Shown here in pieces: positions 9,639 to 20,420 of a stretch of 64,000 nucleotides of DNA (position 1 is its first letter; each line of letters opens with the position of its first letter). The translations under genes were made by a program, and so were the position numbers. Where the stretch lies: contig OW285197.1 of assembly GCA_935421135.1 (NCBI GenBank), forward strand, positions 7,748,223 to 7,812,222, given 5' to 3'. The notes below the pieces were generated by a model. It was given only the letters and a program-made list of their open reading frames with translations. It was not told where the DNA came from and ran no database searches. The stretch comes from Bugulina stolonifera. Lineage: Eukaryota; Bryozoa; Gymnolaemata; Cheilostomatida; Bugulidae.

Positions 9639-9951
9639 GTCGGTAGGGTGTCGGGTAGTGAGTAAAACTGCTTTGGTTTGTTAGGCCGTGTCGGCCTAAT
9701 GGTCGTACTGAGTACCGTCAATCTGTTCTGGATCCGAGGTCGGTCTTTGATTGAAGATCCGGCGTAGGTCGGGCTACATCCAGCGGAACCACGAGAATTA
9801 TGGGTGCACTTTAGCGTTTGTCACCTTCTCGTATCCAAGGTTCCCGGGTCCGAGTCCTAAATCGCCGTAGAAGTATTGAAGAATGAGGTCGGCCGGTCAC
9901 CCGAGTCCGAGGTCACCTTCCTTCTCTTCGTATCGTAAGAGTACGACCTTA
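9639..9951 (-). other. Retrotransposon 5' leader
   Basis: About 313 bp between primer site and Gag start, rich in GTCGG/CCGAC words. A packaging signal is expected here by position, but none can be shown from sequence alone. Confidence 0.5.
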
Positions 9952-9971
9952 GAATCCCACCGCTGCCACCA
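9952..9971 (-). other. Primer-binding site, tRNA-Leu
   Basis: The plus strand reads GAATCCCACCGCTGCCACCA, which is the mature 3' end (with CCA) of animal tRNA-Leu of the AAG/UAG type as I remember it. On the element strand this is the 20-nt complement, one base from the end of the 5' LTR (9973). Confidence 0.88.
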
Positions 9972-9972
9972 A

Positions 9973-10635
9973 TGTAATGGTTTCTGTGATTTGGTGCGGT
10001 CGTCCTTGGACGACTATCGACCCAGAAATGAAGTGCCTATGAGTGGTAATAGGACTTCGCATTACATGAAAGATCGAGCGGTCTCAGTAGCCCAAATACT
10101 ACCAAAGACGACCCATCTGATCTCAAGTCCGACCTTCAGACTATACAATGAAAGAGAGTAATTCAACCTAGTAGGCGGTTCGCAGAGCGAATGACCTAGT
10201 AAAAGGAAGAGAAAGTCCCTGTATCAAGTATAGATGTGTCTTTATTGAAAGCCAAGTGTAGACTGAGACAATGAACAGTAAAACAGTGCCCTTTATATAG
10301 TATAAGGACTTCCGGCCGACATGACGTCGGGAAAAGACGACGTGTGGTCGTCCGGAAGTTGCGCAACAAGATGGCCGCCGGAAGCCCGACGGCCGACCCA
10401 AAATAGGTCGGGTTCTACAAAAGTTGCTTATAATGGTCCAATTCATGTACAAAATGAATATCAATGGATTCTGAGAGGTCGGGCCTCTGTACATGGGTAT
10501 AAAAGGCATTAAAAGACTTAGAAATAATCATACAATCATATATAACAATATAAGAGTAGAGTACAAGCAGATATATACATGTATGCACGCAATAATGAGT
10601 GTCAGATGTAAGATACGACTGGGCGTACCATCACA
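9973..10635 (-). repeat. 5' LTR (663 bp)
   Basis: Same content as 5624-6286. TATA box at 10292-10299 and AATAAA at 10241-10246 on the minus strand. As the 5' copy this would drive transcription of Gag. Confidence 0.95.
10292..10379 (-). promoter_or_regulatory. LTR core promoter, 5' LTR copy
   Basis: Same TATA, ETS-, CRE- and YY1-type words as in the 3' LTR, shifted by 4349 bp. This is the copy positioned to start the genomic RNA. Confidence 0.6.
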
Positions 10636-10639
10636 ATAC
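10636..10639. repeat. Target-site duplication ATAC (right)
   Basis: Second copy of the ATAC found at 5620-5623. Confidence 0.9.
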
Positions 10640-12284
10640 AATACGCAGTTTATTTGTCCAGGATAAGTCTATACTTCCTGTAATATAAACATCTGGAACA
10701 GAAAAACCACATGGCTCCGTTGATTTTTGAAGCGTGCAAAATTAGTTTACTCGTACTGTCGGCTATTTCACTCATGTGATAATCGTAATATTTTAAAGGC
10801 ACAGACTACTTCTGCACATACTTTAATCTTTGTGCGGTGTGTACGTAATTCATCTTTCACCCTACTGAATAGGTTCTGAAAATATCAAAAGCGGAGCTAT
10901 GAAACAGTTCTCCTTCATTCGGTACTGTTGGACTACACTGCATGACAAGTGGAGACAATTCACAACATCAGCACTAAGCTTGCATGTCTTATGTAATCTA
11001 CAAGACTATCAATTACAAAAGAGAGTTGCTACTTGCACGGTTCCAGGAATACATTCTGCAGACTTAACGCAAGCGTGCTATTATGGAGTCAAGGTCTACA
11101 GTATGTTCAGCTGTTGGACATTTTAATACTGGAGGTCACAAATTTGACTCATGACATTACAAAACCTGAATGGATAAAATTAATATTATACATCATTCAC
11201 AGGAGAATAACTAAAGATGGAATTGGATGTTTCATATCAGACGAACAAACTTATTTTCTTCTCCATAGCAATAAGTCAGCTTCGCTGTAAACTCGTTTGG
11301 TATCAAAACTAGCAGTGCCAAGAAAAACAGATGGAATGACGGCATGCTGTGGCACTTTCAACATTTCATCAAATGAACAGGAAGAGGAGAAACAAGTGAA
11401 GCAGGCGACTCACTTACCATGACAAGTAGTTGCAGCTACAGAGCACAGTTATTAGTCACACATGTACACACCTCCACTATCTCCGCAGTTTTAAGGATAT
11501 TTAACTCACAGAGTCAAGGGAAAGCACTGATATAATTTCACATAACCAGGTTGTCATTTTAAATAACTTCCAAGTAGACAAACCTATACTGGGCAGTTTG
11601 ATGAAGCTATCCACAGGCTACATGATTGATAGCAAGCTCAGTTGGTACACACTGCAACACTGAAGGTGGTATATCACAAAACTGGATAGATGGAGATATG
11701 TACGGAGAAGGACTAGACAAGGTGGGTGTGGAAACATCACACCGAAATTACTAACAAACTATCCTCTATCTGCCAAATGAGTTGACTACATGACTTGTAC
11801 AACATGAAGCTATTTGCTATTCTAGTTAATAGTACACGTAGCTAGAAAATGGAGTGACCAATGACCAGGATACATATTATCCGTGTCTATTTCTATTTCT
11901 AAGAACATAGACTGCACATCTTTGGAATGGATGGCTAAACTGGTAGAGACAACAAGTACACTGCTTAAACTCGCAGCACTGCTGTGTAGATCAAAACGAA
12001 CACAGCAACCAGTTATGATATTCTCATAAACTAATCACCTATTGTCTACGCTGACTGATTGTTCTGGAGCTTTATTAGTAATAGACTAGAAAAATTATTT
12101 ATGTAGATGGTTCAGATATTTTAACCAAATACAGCAAATAGCATACAGTTTGAACTCTTGTGTTTTATTTCAATAAAAACACTGTACATTATTTGTGTAA
12201 ATAATATAACACGTTCAATGATACACTGAACACTTGAAGATTTGACCTTGAACACTACAACATTTGACCTTGAACACTTGAACT
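10640..12284. repeat. U/R block of M1
   Basis: Aligns with 31850-33473 and 61651-63325 with scattered substitutions and small indels. Holds the R exon candidates. The remaining ~900 bp, including the GACCTTGAACACTTGA repeats before 12284, show no convincing gene. Confidence 0.8.
11047..11290 (+). CDS. Candidate R exon (M1)
   Basis: After a TTCCAG acceptor an 80-codon frame runs to TAA: it starts NTFCRLNASVLLWSQGL and continues through VQLLDILILEVTNL. The M3 copy (62074-62317) keeps the frame; the M2 copy is broken by a 4-bp ATTC gain at ~32405. Most M1-M3 differences are replacements, so selection is not evident. A second overlapping frame (10899-11126, WRQFTTSALSLHVLCNLQDY) is open in M1 and M2 but stopped in M3. 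Probably remnants of an unrecognised gene. Confidence 0.2.
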
Positions 12285-12288
12285 TTAA
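12285..12288. repeat. Target-site duplication TTAA (left)
   Basis: Pairs with TTAA at 16135-16138. Paralogs at 33474-33477 and 63326-63329 have a single TTAA in the same flank (GAACTTTAAGAAAATGG). Confidence 0.88.
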
Positions 12289-12911
12289 AGGGGAAAATCA
12301 CAAATTTTGAAGTGATTCTAAAGTGATAGTTCGAAATCTGGCGGTTCCAGACGTCATTTCCACAAATACCAAAATCCGCGTTTTTATCCAAAAAATCGGT
12401 TTATCTGATTGGTCATGGGCGCATCCTTGTTGGTAGTCTAAGATCTGCAGACTTACACCGATATGCGAGGTGATTAATATATGCCCCGTTAAATCCACTA
12501 TATTGCTATAGCCGTGCTGTTTCCGGTAAGTTTGCGCATTCACAGTTTACTGGTTTGCGACAGCCACTTGTGTTTTTTTAGTAATTTCCAAAGTTTTCTG
12601 CTACTTATACTTGCTTGTTTTTTATACTGACTAATATAGCTCACGGCATATTCTACAATGCATATTTATCCGCCGGTAAGAAATCAAATCAAGTTATATT
12701 ATAATAAGTATTTGTTCATTCTTTTCTAATCCTACTAGATTATTTCCCACCGACTCTGACTGACAGTCACTGCAGTTTCACTGAACTATAAAAAACTCAA
12801 GTTTCAATTTGTTTAAAATAATTATTTATCATCAATTATGTTTGTTTTTATTTACTTATGCACGTAATTAATTAATAACTGTTCTACCATGGGTTTCATT
12901 GGTAGTTCAGC

Positions 12912-13050
12912 GGAGCTAGCAGTGACTCTCAGTCAGATTCGGAGCTAGTAGTGACTCTCAGTCAGATTCGGAGCTTGCAGTGACTCTCAGTCAGATACGG
13001 AGCTAGCAGTGACTCTCAGTCAGATTCAGCCAGCAGTGACTCTCAGTAAG
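12912..13050. repeat. 29-bp minisatellite, ~4.8 copies
   Basis: Unit GGAGCTAGCAGTGACTCTCA plus GTCAGATTC, four full copies and a partial. Each unit contains TGACT-CTC-AGTCA, a 5-bp inverted repeat. The period is not a multiple of three and all plus frames have stops, so it is not a protein repeat as it stands. It lies inside the TTAA element. Confidence 0.9.
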
Positions 13051-13332
13051 TTTCCATGGGAAATATAACATGAACTCAAGCTGCAATAAAATCACTTTTA
13101 TTTCTTTGGCATCAGATTGCTGTTGACTAGACACAAGACAAATGAATCACCAGTTACTGCTTACTTGCCGCTGTAAATTAATGATTAAAAGTCAAACAAT
13201 CAATTGAAGGCAATGCAAATCAATATAATAATATATCATTCAATTTATTTAGTGTGTTGCTTTTACTAAAACAGGCTAAATATAAATGATGAAAGCTGTT
13301 AGTTGGAAATGGTAAAGCAACATTTCCAAAAA

Positions 13333-13505
13333 AAGACAGTTCCAGCAGGACGTTTCTCAACTGTGTAGATTACATTTATTAGAATACAACTCACCGATAG
13401 TTAAGTCTAATTAAATGAAAAAATTAATATTAAACCGGAAAATTTATGGGTGGGGTTAGGGGTTCAAACTGTCACGGAGAGGTTTAGTTTGGAACTGTCT
13501 TTTTC
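13333..13505. repeat. Short inverted-repeat element, possible nested MITE
   Basis: AAAAAGACAGTTCCA near 13335 and its complement TGGAACTGTCTTTTT near 13490 bound ~170 bp with no coding content. I could not define a target duplication. Confidence 0.45.
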
Positions 13506-16381
13506 CCATTGTATTGGATTGCAGTACATCACTTCACCTCCATACTTTCCTGGTGTTCTATTTCTTTCTTTACTGCCTATTTTAATTTTATTTTAATCTT
13601 GCTAATTTTCATTTCATGGCGTGCATTCAGATAAATAAAATTAAAATAAGCAGTAAGTAAGCCCAATGACTGAAAGAAAAAAACAGAGATGCCAGACTCC
13701 GTTAATTCAAGCAACATTTTATGGCCTATTAAAAGACTCGTTTCCAAAATTAAACTTGCAAACATCTCTGAAAAAAAACTAGTATCCTATGTATGTTTGT
13801 GCAATATTATGAATCTGTTCCACAATGCTGACCATTAAGAAATTTACTTTAGCCTCAGTGACTGTGACAAACCCTATTGATACTCTTAACTATTCTCTAT
13901 AATGGCATAGGCCTATGTGACTAAGAATATTGGGCCTACACTGTGGTGACTTGGTGACTACTATATCTAACTACTACTATTACTATTGATAATTCAACTT
14001 CTGTTGATTCTATTGATACTGTAGCTACTACTGGACCCTCTGGTACTACTGTGACAACTTACCACTTTTCTACGACTAACTATTATTGTAACCAACTACT
14101 ACTATTACTACTGCTGATTTTAACTACTTGCATGATTACTACTAATGCAACCTAACTAACTACTGAGATCACCATAATACTGCTACTACATTGCTAATAC
14201 GAACTACAGCCAACACCACAAATGGTTCTTTTATTTTGCTAGTAAACTGCTGCTGTGACTACTAATACTGAAGATAGTGGGCATACTATCAATGTTGAGC
14301 TGATACTAACACATACAGCTTGTTGACTTGGGTTGTAGGATGTTGCAGTGCCTGCTGCAGTTGGGCCACCAGATGCTGATATGCTCTCTTACTTTATTCT
14401 ATGAGTTTGTAGTACTGAAGCACTAATGAGTTTTACCATGCACTAGCCGATGCTTTCAAGAAAATGCAGTTTCATATCCATATAGCTCTTCAGGTAGGTA
14501 GTTGTATGAATAACTACTCGGAATCCTGTATCTTAAACATTGATGCTTTATCGGTAAAGAAGATTTAGAATCTGATACTCCTTTGGTTATTATAATAATT
14601 ACACTTACATGAATTATTCATTGTTACACATGAAGACTGTGTGTGTAGGCAGATCTATGTGCAAATGAAAGTAATACACGAGACAGTAATTTCTTGGTTG
14701 CAGATAGATTCTGGTAAGATGTTCCAGACAAAATGTTATAGCCTTGGAATATCGCAAGAGACACCGATGGAGGGTAAACTATCCAGTTCAACAGGAACAA
14801 CTTTAGGAAGAAACCTCATTCATCGTTGCAGTTGGTCTGGTATCCTTGCTGGCAGTCTCCTTGAGGTTAAATATTTGTCCATTGCTTTTGCATGTAGGTG
14901 CAGTAGTGGTGAAAGCTAGATAGACCTCCTTACTCCTTAGTTGGGGTTTTGGAGAAGGGAATAAATCTAGAAAAAGCGATTTCTGTTTAAGTTTTACTGA
15001 AAAACAGAGGTTATCTCAAATTTCTCCACTTCTGCATCTAAACAATTATTGACCTCCATGGCCTGAATCTTGCAACCATTTGCTATCAGCCATTATGTTA
15101 GCTGTCAACATAATATGGTCAACAAGGTCAGTCTATAACTGTAGGGCTTGCCAGTGACCTCTACCTCACCAACTATGCAAGTGTTCAACTGTTGAAACCC
15201 AGGCAGTGAAGTTGAAGTTTGATCATAACACAGTCCACTCTGCACTCTGCTGGAACTTCCTCCACTTGTACACCTCTGCTCTGACTGCTCAATACTCTCT
15301 AGCACAATCTGTTGGCTATGTTATAAAACCATAGTAGCACATAAGTGCTACATGGTGGTAATCATTAGTGCTTTGCCATAGATTCAGCAGTTAAAGCTAT
15401 CATAGAATCCACAGTAGCCTAACCACCTGCAGTGTAATATTTTAATGTGTACTTTTAATCATACTATTACCAATGTTTTTCATGGGTAGCAAAGTGTCAG
15501 AAATTATTTCCAATGATATTGTGTAAACCTTTTATACATGTATGTATATGTAGATATAATAAAGAATTCGTGATTACATATAATGTTTATACAAATACAG
15601 TGTGTTGTGCCATATGGTACTTTCAGCATGTACATGCATGTCTATTTGTCATACATAAGTTTTATAATGATAAAATGTATATTATATTACTGATACATGT
15701 ACAGGTATAAATGCATTTGCATTGTTGGCAGACGATGCTAAGGTCTATGTGATTGCACTGCACTGACAACTGCAGTCAAGAAATTGAAATGAAAGTAAGG
15801 AAAACAAATACATGTATAATTAGCATAGCATTATGTTATACGGATAATAGTATAAAGTTATGTCCCCAGGAATGGTCGATCGCCGGAAACCATAGTCTCA
15901 CAAAATAGAATGGCGAAATCTCAAAAAGGAGAAAACTCCTAATTTTTCAACCGTTTAGAAGGAGTTTTAATTTCACTAATTGAGGCATAAGGAGGGTCAT
16001 AAAATACAAATCCTTTGTTATTAATAAAAGAACATATGTTGATTTAGTATACTGTACAATAATTGTTCGAATATCTTGTTTAGAACAGTACAAAAACTAA
16101 CTTCAAAGTAGGGCACAATTTGTGAATTTCTCCTTTAAGAAAATGGGGAAGAAAATTACCAAAGTGCTTGCAGAATTTTATTTATTAAACAATATTTAAG
16201 GCATACAGTGTACATGTATTATCTAGAACCTTTGACGTAGGAAGGGGACAAGGTGGTCATTCACCATCCTAAAACTCGGCCTGGGTAGGTAATAATACAA
16301 GTGTATAACATTCTTCTGTCAAAAAATGACTGTTACTGAATTGTATTCTGAAAGTTTGATATTATTGAAGGTTTTCTGGTG

Positions 16382-16502
16382 TTATCTTGCCACTGTGGCA
16401 GCAGATGCATTGCACATGTGCATGTACAATGAAGGTGTGTCTAGACTCATGTATTTAACTGAGAGTCTGTGATTAGATGTATCTGTATTAAATGGACGCA
16501 AC
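16382..16502 (-). CDS. Candidate terminal exon V (M1)
   Basis: On the minus strand a TTGCCCAG acceptor is followed by ~39 codons ending in TAA (LRPFNTDTSNHRLSVKYMSL at the start, MCNASAATVAR at the end). Between M1 and M2 I count three synonymous changes (GAT/GAC, TCA/TCG, GCC/GCT) and two replacements (Lys/Glu, Tyr/His). No upstream exon is assigned and no family recognised. Confidence 0.3.
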
Positions 16503-16564
16503 CTGGGCAAGAGTGGCAGATAATGATAATATAGTAATATAATTATGATAACATCACATAATAA

Positions 16565-16602
16565 TATTATGTAATACATGCATGTGTATGTATTACATAA
16601 TA
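16565..16602. repeat. AT-rich palindrome, 15-bp arms
   Basis: TATTATGTAATACAT at 16565-16579 and its exact complement at 16588-16602, with an 8-nt loop. The M2 copy is more perfect and the M3 copy is duplicated. Confidence 0.9.
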
Positions 16603-17093
16603 TATATTATGTAACACAGCACTCAATAATATATAAACCTAATAATCATCAACAACACAAACAACGAAATGGAATTTAATAGTAATAGAGATTACTAGTC
16701 ATATTTACCTTATTTAGACTCACGTAAAACAAGAATTTAGAATTGAAATAGAATAATAAAAATCGCAATTACATGAACTTGTAGTTTCAGCACAATTATT
16801 AGTTATAACTAAAGTGCGCCAAACTTTAGCCTGCTGCTAGTAAACTTAGCTAAAAACCTAAACAGATATATTGGAAACAAGGCTACTGTAACTGAGGACG
16901 ATAAATGCCTGTCACCACACAACACTACAGCTACGAGCGCATCTATAAATTGCTGCTCGTAGAGTTACCTCCCTCTATGATGCTGCCTGAAAGAAAAACA
17001 ACACAGAAAAATCTAAAAAGTTGCAAAAGTTTTTGTTTATTAATGCATAACACGCTCCTAAAATAGTTTTATTCTAAGCACAATATTTATCAT

Positions 17094-17532
17094 GAATGAA
17101 TGAATGAATGAATCTGTATTTAAATTTATGCGACGAAATATACATAAAAATGCCTCTATTTGCAGGCAAAGTTGTTTGAACAAATAATATTATAATATCT
17201 ATAACATTAGCTACATGTATTACGCTTGTTAGTCAGGAATTATGATTTCTTTTTTTTTGAGGTTATATAATAAGTTGCCATGTTCTAATAAGAGGCGACA
17301 AATCCCATATTATAAGAGAGAGGGATGATAACTCAAAAATATAAAATCTTTTTGGATGACTACTGTATAATAATACTGAAAAAATTTAAAATGTAATATT
17401 TTGAATAACTATTCACAAATACTAAAGATAAAAAGTATTTGTGATTAGCAGGATATTTATGATTAGCAAAAATATATGGGGCTATACTTATACTCATAAT
17501 GTGAGTTCTATGTATATATCCAGAGCAATGCC
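17094..17532 (-). mobile_element. 439-bp retroposon-like insertion with (GAAT)n end
   Basis: Flanked by TTTATCAT at 17086-17093 and 17533-17540; the M2 paralog has this 8-mer once (34394-34401) with no insert. One end is (GAAT)4, like the simple-repeat tail of a SINE or LINE, which would put the 5' end at 17532 on the minus strand. No open frame of note. I cannot name its parent family. Confidence 0.78.
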
Positions 17533-18258
17533 TTTATCATAAAACAACTAAATAGTTGAAAAACTCTATATAAGCTATAGTGCGGCTTGTTGTGTCTTCA
17601 TCTTCAAGTTGCATTTGAATCAGCATCCAATAGCGTCACGGGATTCAACGTAGCCAAGAGAGCACAACTCCGTGACTTTCAAGCCAATTATTGTTCACCT
17701 GAATAACAAAGTCTGGTATGAATATGGACATAAAACAGATGGCATAACCCCTTCAAGCTCTATAACAAGCTACAGCATGATTGGTCCTCCTCTGTTGGCC
17801 ATAAAATTTGTATTTGCATATTGATTTAAATATTATTGCAGATGTACACATTCACATGCAGTTGCGCTATGGGTAAAATTATAAAATGTCCACGTATAAC
17901 TGTTTACTATCAGTGTGAATCTGCATAAAAGTCGGCTAATATCATATTAACATAATATGTGCATTATTTTTCATGGGCATAGTAAATGTAGATCACATAC
18001 ACACGTGTTAGGATTAATACTTTATTAACTGATGACAATGTCGGTGCAAAAGTTATTGATTCAATATACATGTAAATACTATCACCTAATTCAGCAAACT
18101 CAAAGTTTACAATTTGTGCTCATCTTTTGTATAAGTAGTTAAACTCAATATTATGTTAATATCAAAAGACCTTTATTAAGTTTTTAAACCAATAATACAA
18201 TTGTTTATGCGTCCAGTCTACATTTATGTAGAATAAGTTACTTTGTACACACAGGAAC

Positions 18259-18940
18259 TTATCTTAGGTAATACCAAATACCTCCTCCCACCACAAATGC
18301 TGTTCTAGCAGCAAAAGTAGCCATTGCAGCCCATGACTGCTTTGCCTCCTCTTTCTGGGAGGTCCTCGCCTCGTGGACCGTGTCGATCCACTGGACAAGC
18401 TCCCTTTTTTTCTTCTCGAATGAGAGGATTTCAAGTTGTTCTAAAATATAGAATTAGAGATTCAGTGATTATATCTACAAATACAATGTACTATATGAAC
18501 AAAGAAATATTACCAAATCTCTCTATTACTGCAATCGTGTATTTCAACTTTACGTGAACGTTGCGTCCTGTGTCATAATATTATACGTCTTCCTTGATAG
18601 GCATTAGTCAAATATACATGTAAGCCGGACAACAGAATTGTCAACATTGATCTAACGATCAGATGCTGATAGCCATATACATAAATTATAAAAGGATTGC
18701 TCAAGCAAAATACGACATTAGATGCATGTATATATCATGTTAAATCTTATATTCTGTTACTAATGTTTTGACAACAGCGCCGCCAACATTGTCAAAAGCA
18801 AGTAAAAGACATAGTTCATGGAAAACTACTGCATCGTGCTTTAAGACATATAATGTAATGAACATGACATGCTCACCATCAGTAAGAGACTTAGCCATAG
18901 TGGCGTATGTTCGCCGAAGTTCTTGCTCGGCCGGTGATAT
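18259..18940 (-). pseudogene. Inverted partial copy of X gene (M2)
   Basis: Exon 2 (18877-18940) and exon 3 (18259-18440) are intact with GTGAGC donor and TTTTAG acceptor, and the frame joins exactly as in the plus-strand gene; it ends YYLR then TAA, without the C-terminal tail. No match to exon 1 is seen upstream. Instead exon 2 is preceded by a fragment resembling the start of exon 3 (KIEQLEVLSHEKK), so the copy is rearranged. It may be a pseudogene or use another first exon. Confidence 0.5.
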
Positions 18941-19026
18941 CTGAAGGTAAAGGATACTAATTAATGTAGTAGAAGAATTTTTCTTCTCATGTGAGAGCAC
19001 TTCAAGTTGTTCAATTTTCTGCTTAA

Positions 19027-19034
19027 GATGCACC
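19027..19034. repeat. hAT target-site duplication GATGCACC (left)
   Basis: Identical to 21893-21900. M3 has the 8-mer once at 43376-43383. Confidence 0.92.
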
Positions 19035-19879
19035 CAGTGTTCGAAGTGGAACAAATGAGGTGGGTACACGGTACCTACCTGCAATCTTAGGACCTTTCCT
19101 AAAGGGTGCATTGATCACTCAGAAGCTGCAGATCATAATTAGAAGTTGTTCTCCCATTTCAGCAAGACAAAACAAGGGAGGACAATTTCTAATTATGGTT
19201 GATAGCTAATGAGTAACCTCTTTACACAGAGTACATGGTACCAATGTAGACCATTCCTTATATTATTTTAAACTACTGAGTGTGCTTTGTGTCCTTCAAT
19301 TTTGTATTACTGCTGCATTGATTGTAAGAATGAATAGATCTACATTATTTAAAACACGACAACTCCCCTTATCTTTCTTTCACTGTAATAAAAGTACATG
19401 TAGTCAAGGAGAAAACAACTTCTTTATTTATTACAAAATGCTGAACTACAACATTTTACAGTTGTATATTTTGTCAAAAGTATATAAACACAAACAACAA
19501 CAGCATGTAACTGCAACTGTATGAAAACTATAGTAATTCAACAAAACAGCTATGACATTGACATCAACATTAGAGAAGGGAAGGAGTTGAAGTTTATCAA
19601 CAAAATTATAATGAACAAAAGTATTATACAATAAAATACATGTATTTCCCTTGTCACAACCTACCTGTAGACTTTAATATATAACACCAGTAATGTTATT
19701 TGAACAACAGCTATAAGGAAAAGGTTGAAGCCTATAAAACATATATACCTGTGTAAAGGAGTTTCACCAATTTATCTAGGATATATACATGTACTACTCA
19801 CTGGGTTTTCTCTAATATTATTATAATTTTGTTAATTTAAGGAAGTTATCTGTGGGAGCTGTCAGGTCTTGCATCAAAT

Positions 19880-19950
19880 CCATGAAAACACCAGGCCCTG
19901 ACTGGGGTTTGAACCAATGGTCTCTACAGTGCCTAATCACCTAGAAAAGT
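19880..19950 (-). other. tRNA-like B-box segment inside hAT
   Basis: GGTTCAAACCCC on the minus strand (19904-19915) matches a polymerase III B box. The sequence around it resembles the unit at 22351 in part (ATCCATGAAAA, CCAG words). Likely a tRNA-derived SINE remnant; no cloverleaf could be drawn. Confidence 0.35.
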
Positions 19951-20336
19951 GAACAGAAGACATTGCCACAACACCAGTACAGCAATGTTAGAAAAAAACA
20001 GCTTCACCAGCGAGCAGTAGATATGAAAAATATAAATTAGGGTATTATTTCTGCAAAATTAAATTCCTCACCAGCTTCTTTTGGATCACTAAACACTGTA
20101 TTCCAAGTATCCTCACCACTTGTGACAACATCTTCCAAAAATGCTAAATGTTTTATAAATTGGCACCACTAGTAAAAACTGGCCTCAAAGTTAAATCCAT
20201 GGCCGAATATAACCTTAGCAAGAAACATCAAATCATACTGACAGTAAATTCAATGTAAACTAAAAATATAGTATTGCCTAAAAAGACTATTCAGCTACCT
20301 AAAATACTCGACAAACTATCATGCATGTAGGTTACT

Positions 20337-20420
20337 AGGCAGCATTCAAGTATACTAATAGACAGCATGCAAGTACACTAATATGCAGCATGCAAGTACA
20401 CTAATAGGCAGCATACAACT
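20337..20420. repeat. 23-bp minisatellite, ~3.7 copies
   Basis: Unit AGGCAGCATGCAAGTACAC plus TAAT in tandem at 20337, 20360, 20383 and partly 20406, with a few substitutions. Confidence 0.85.

Larger units (their letters stand above)
5624..10635 (-). mobile_element. Gag-only LTR retrotransposon (Ty3/Gypsy-like Gag), 5012 bp
   Basis: Complete element on the minus strand: 5' LTR 9973-10635, tRNA-Leu-type primer site 9952-9971, leader 9639-9951, one 1112-codon frame 6300-9638, purine tract 6287-6297, 3' LTR 5624-6286, and 4-bp ATAC target duplication. LTRs begin TG and end CA. There is no room for protease, reverse transcriptase or integrase: the frame ends 13 bp before the 3' LTR. It is therefore non-autonomous and would need enzymes from a relative. 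The paralogous regions in M2 and M3 have the empty site, so insertion followed the duplication. The domain call of the Gag is by pattern only. Confidence 0.92.
12289..16134. mobile_element. TTAA-flanked DNA element, 3846 bp (piggyBac or Kolobok type)
   Basis: Left end AGGGGAAAATCACAAATTTT and right end (reverse complement) AGGAGAAATTCACAAATTGT form ~20-bp terminal inverted repeats with about four mismatches. Flanks are TTAA, and both paralogs have the empty site. TTAA targeting is known for piggyBac and Kolobok superfamilies. Inside I find no long transposase frame: the best are 81 codons (12298-12543, minus), 92 (14641-14919, plus) and 66 (15105-15305, minus), none recognised. It is either decayed or non-autonomous and contains nested repeats. 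The stretches 13060-13320, 13510-14640 and 15310-16100 show no gene to me. Confidence 0.82.
16139..17803. repeat. V block of M1
   Basis: Aligns with 33478-34673 (M2) and 63330-64000 (M3, cut by the window end). Contains the V exon candidate, an AT palindrome and, in this copy only, a 439-bp insertion. Apart from these no gene is evident. Confidence 0.85.

Noticed and set aside
11460..11475. ACAT gain at 11460 in M1 as another TACATGTA scar
   Set aside because: The M2/M3 site is CAC-GTAC, not a TA dinucleotide, so it does not fit the scar rule.
12912..13050. CRISPR-like array of 29-bp units
   Set aside because: The units are contiguous with no spacers and sit in a eukaryotic transposon; it is a minisatellite.
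18740..19111. N-terminal extension MHPLGKVLRLQVG... joined to the X exon 2 frame
   Set aside because: The extension lies in the hAT element end (from 19035) and is absent from M3; it is a chance fusion.
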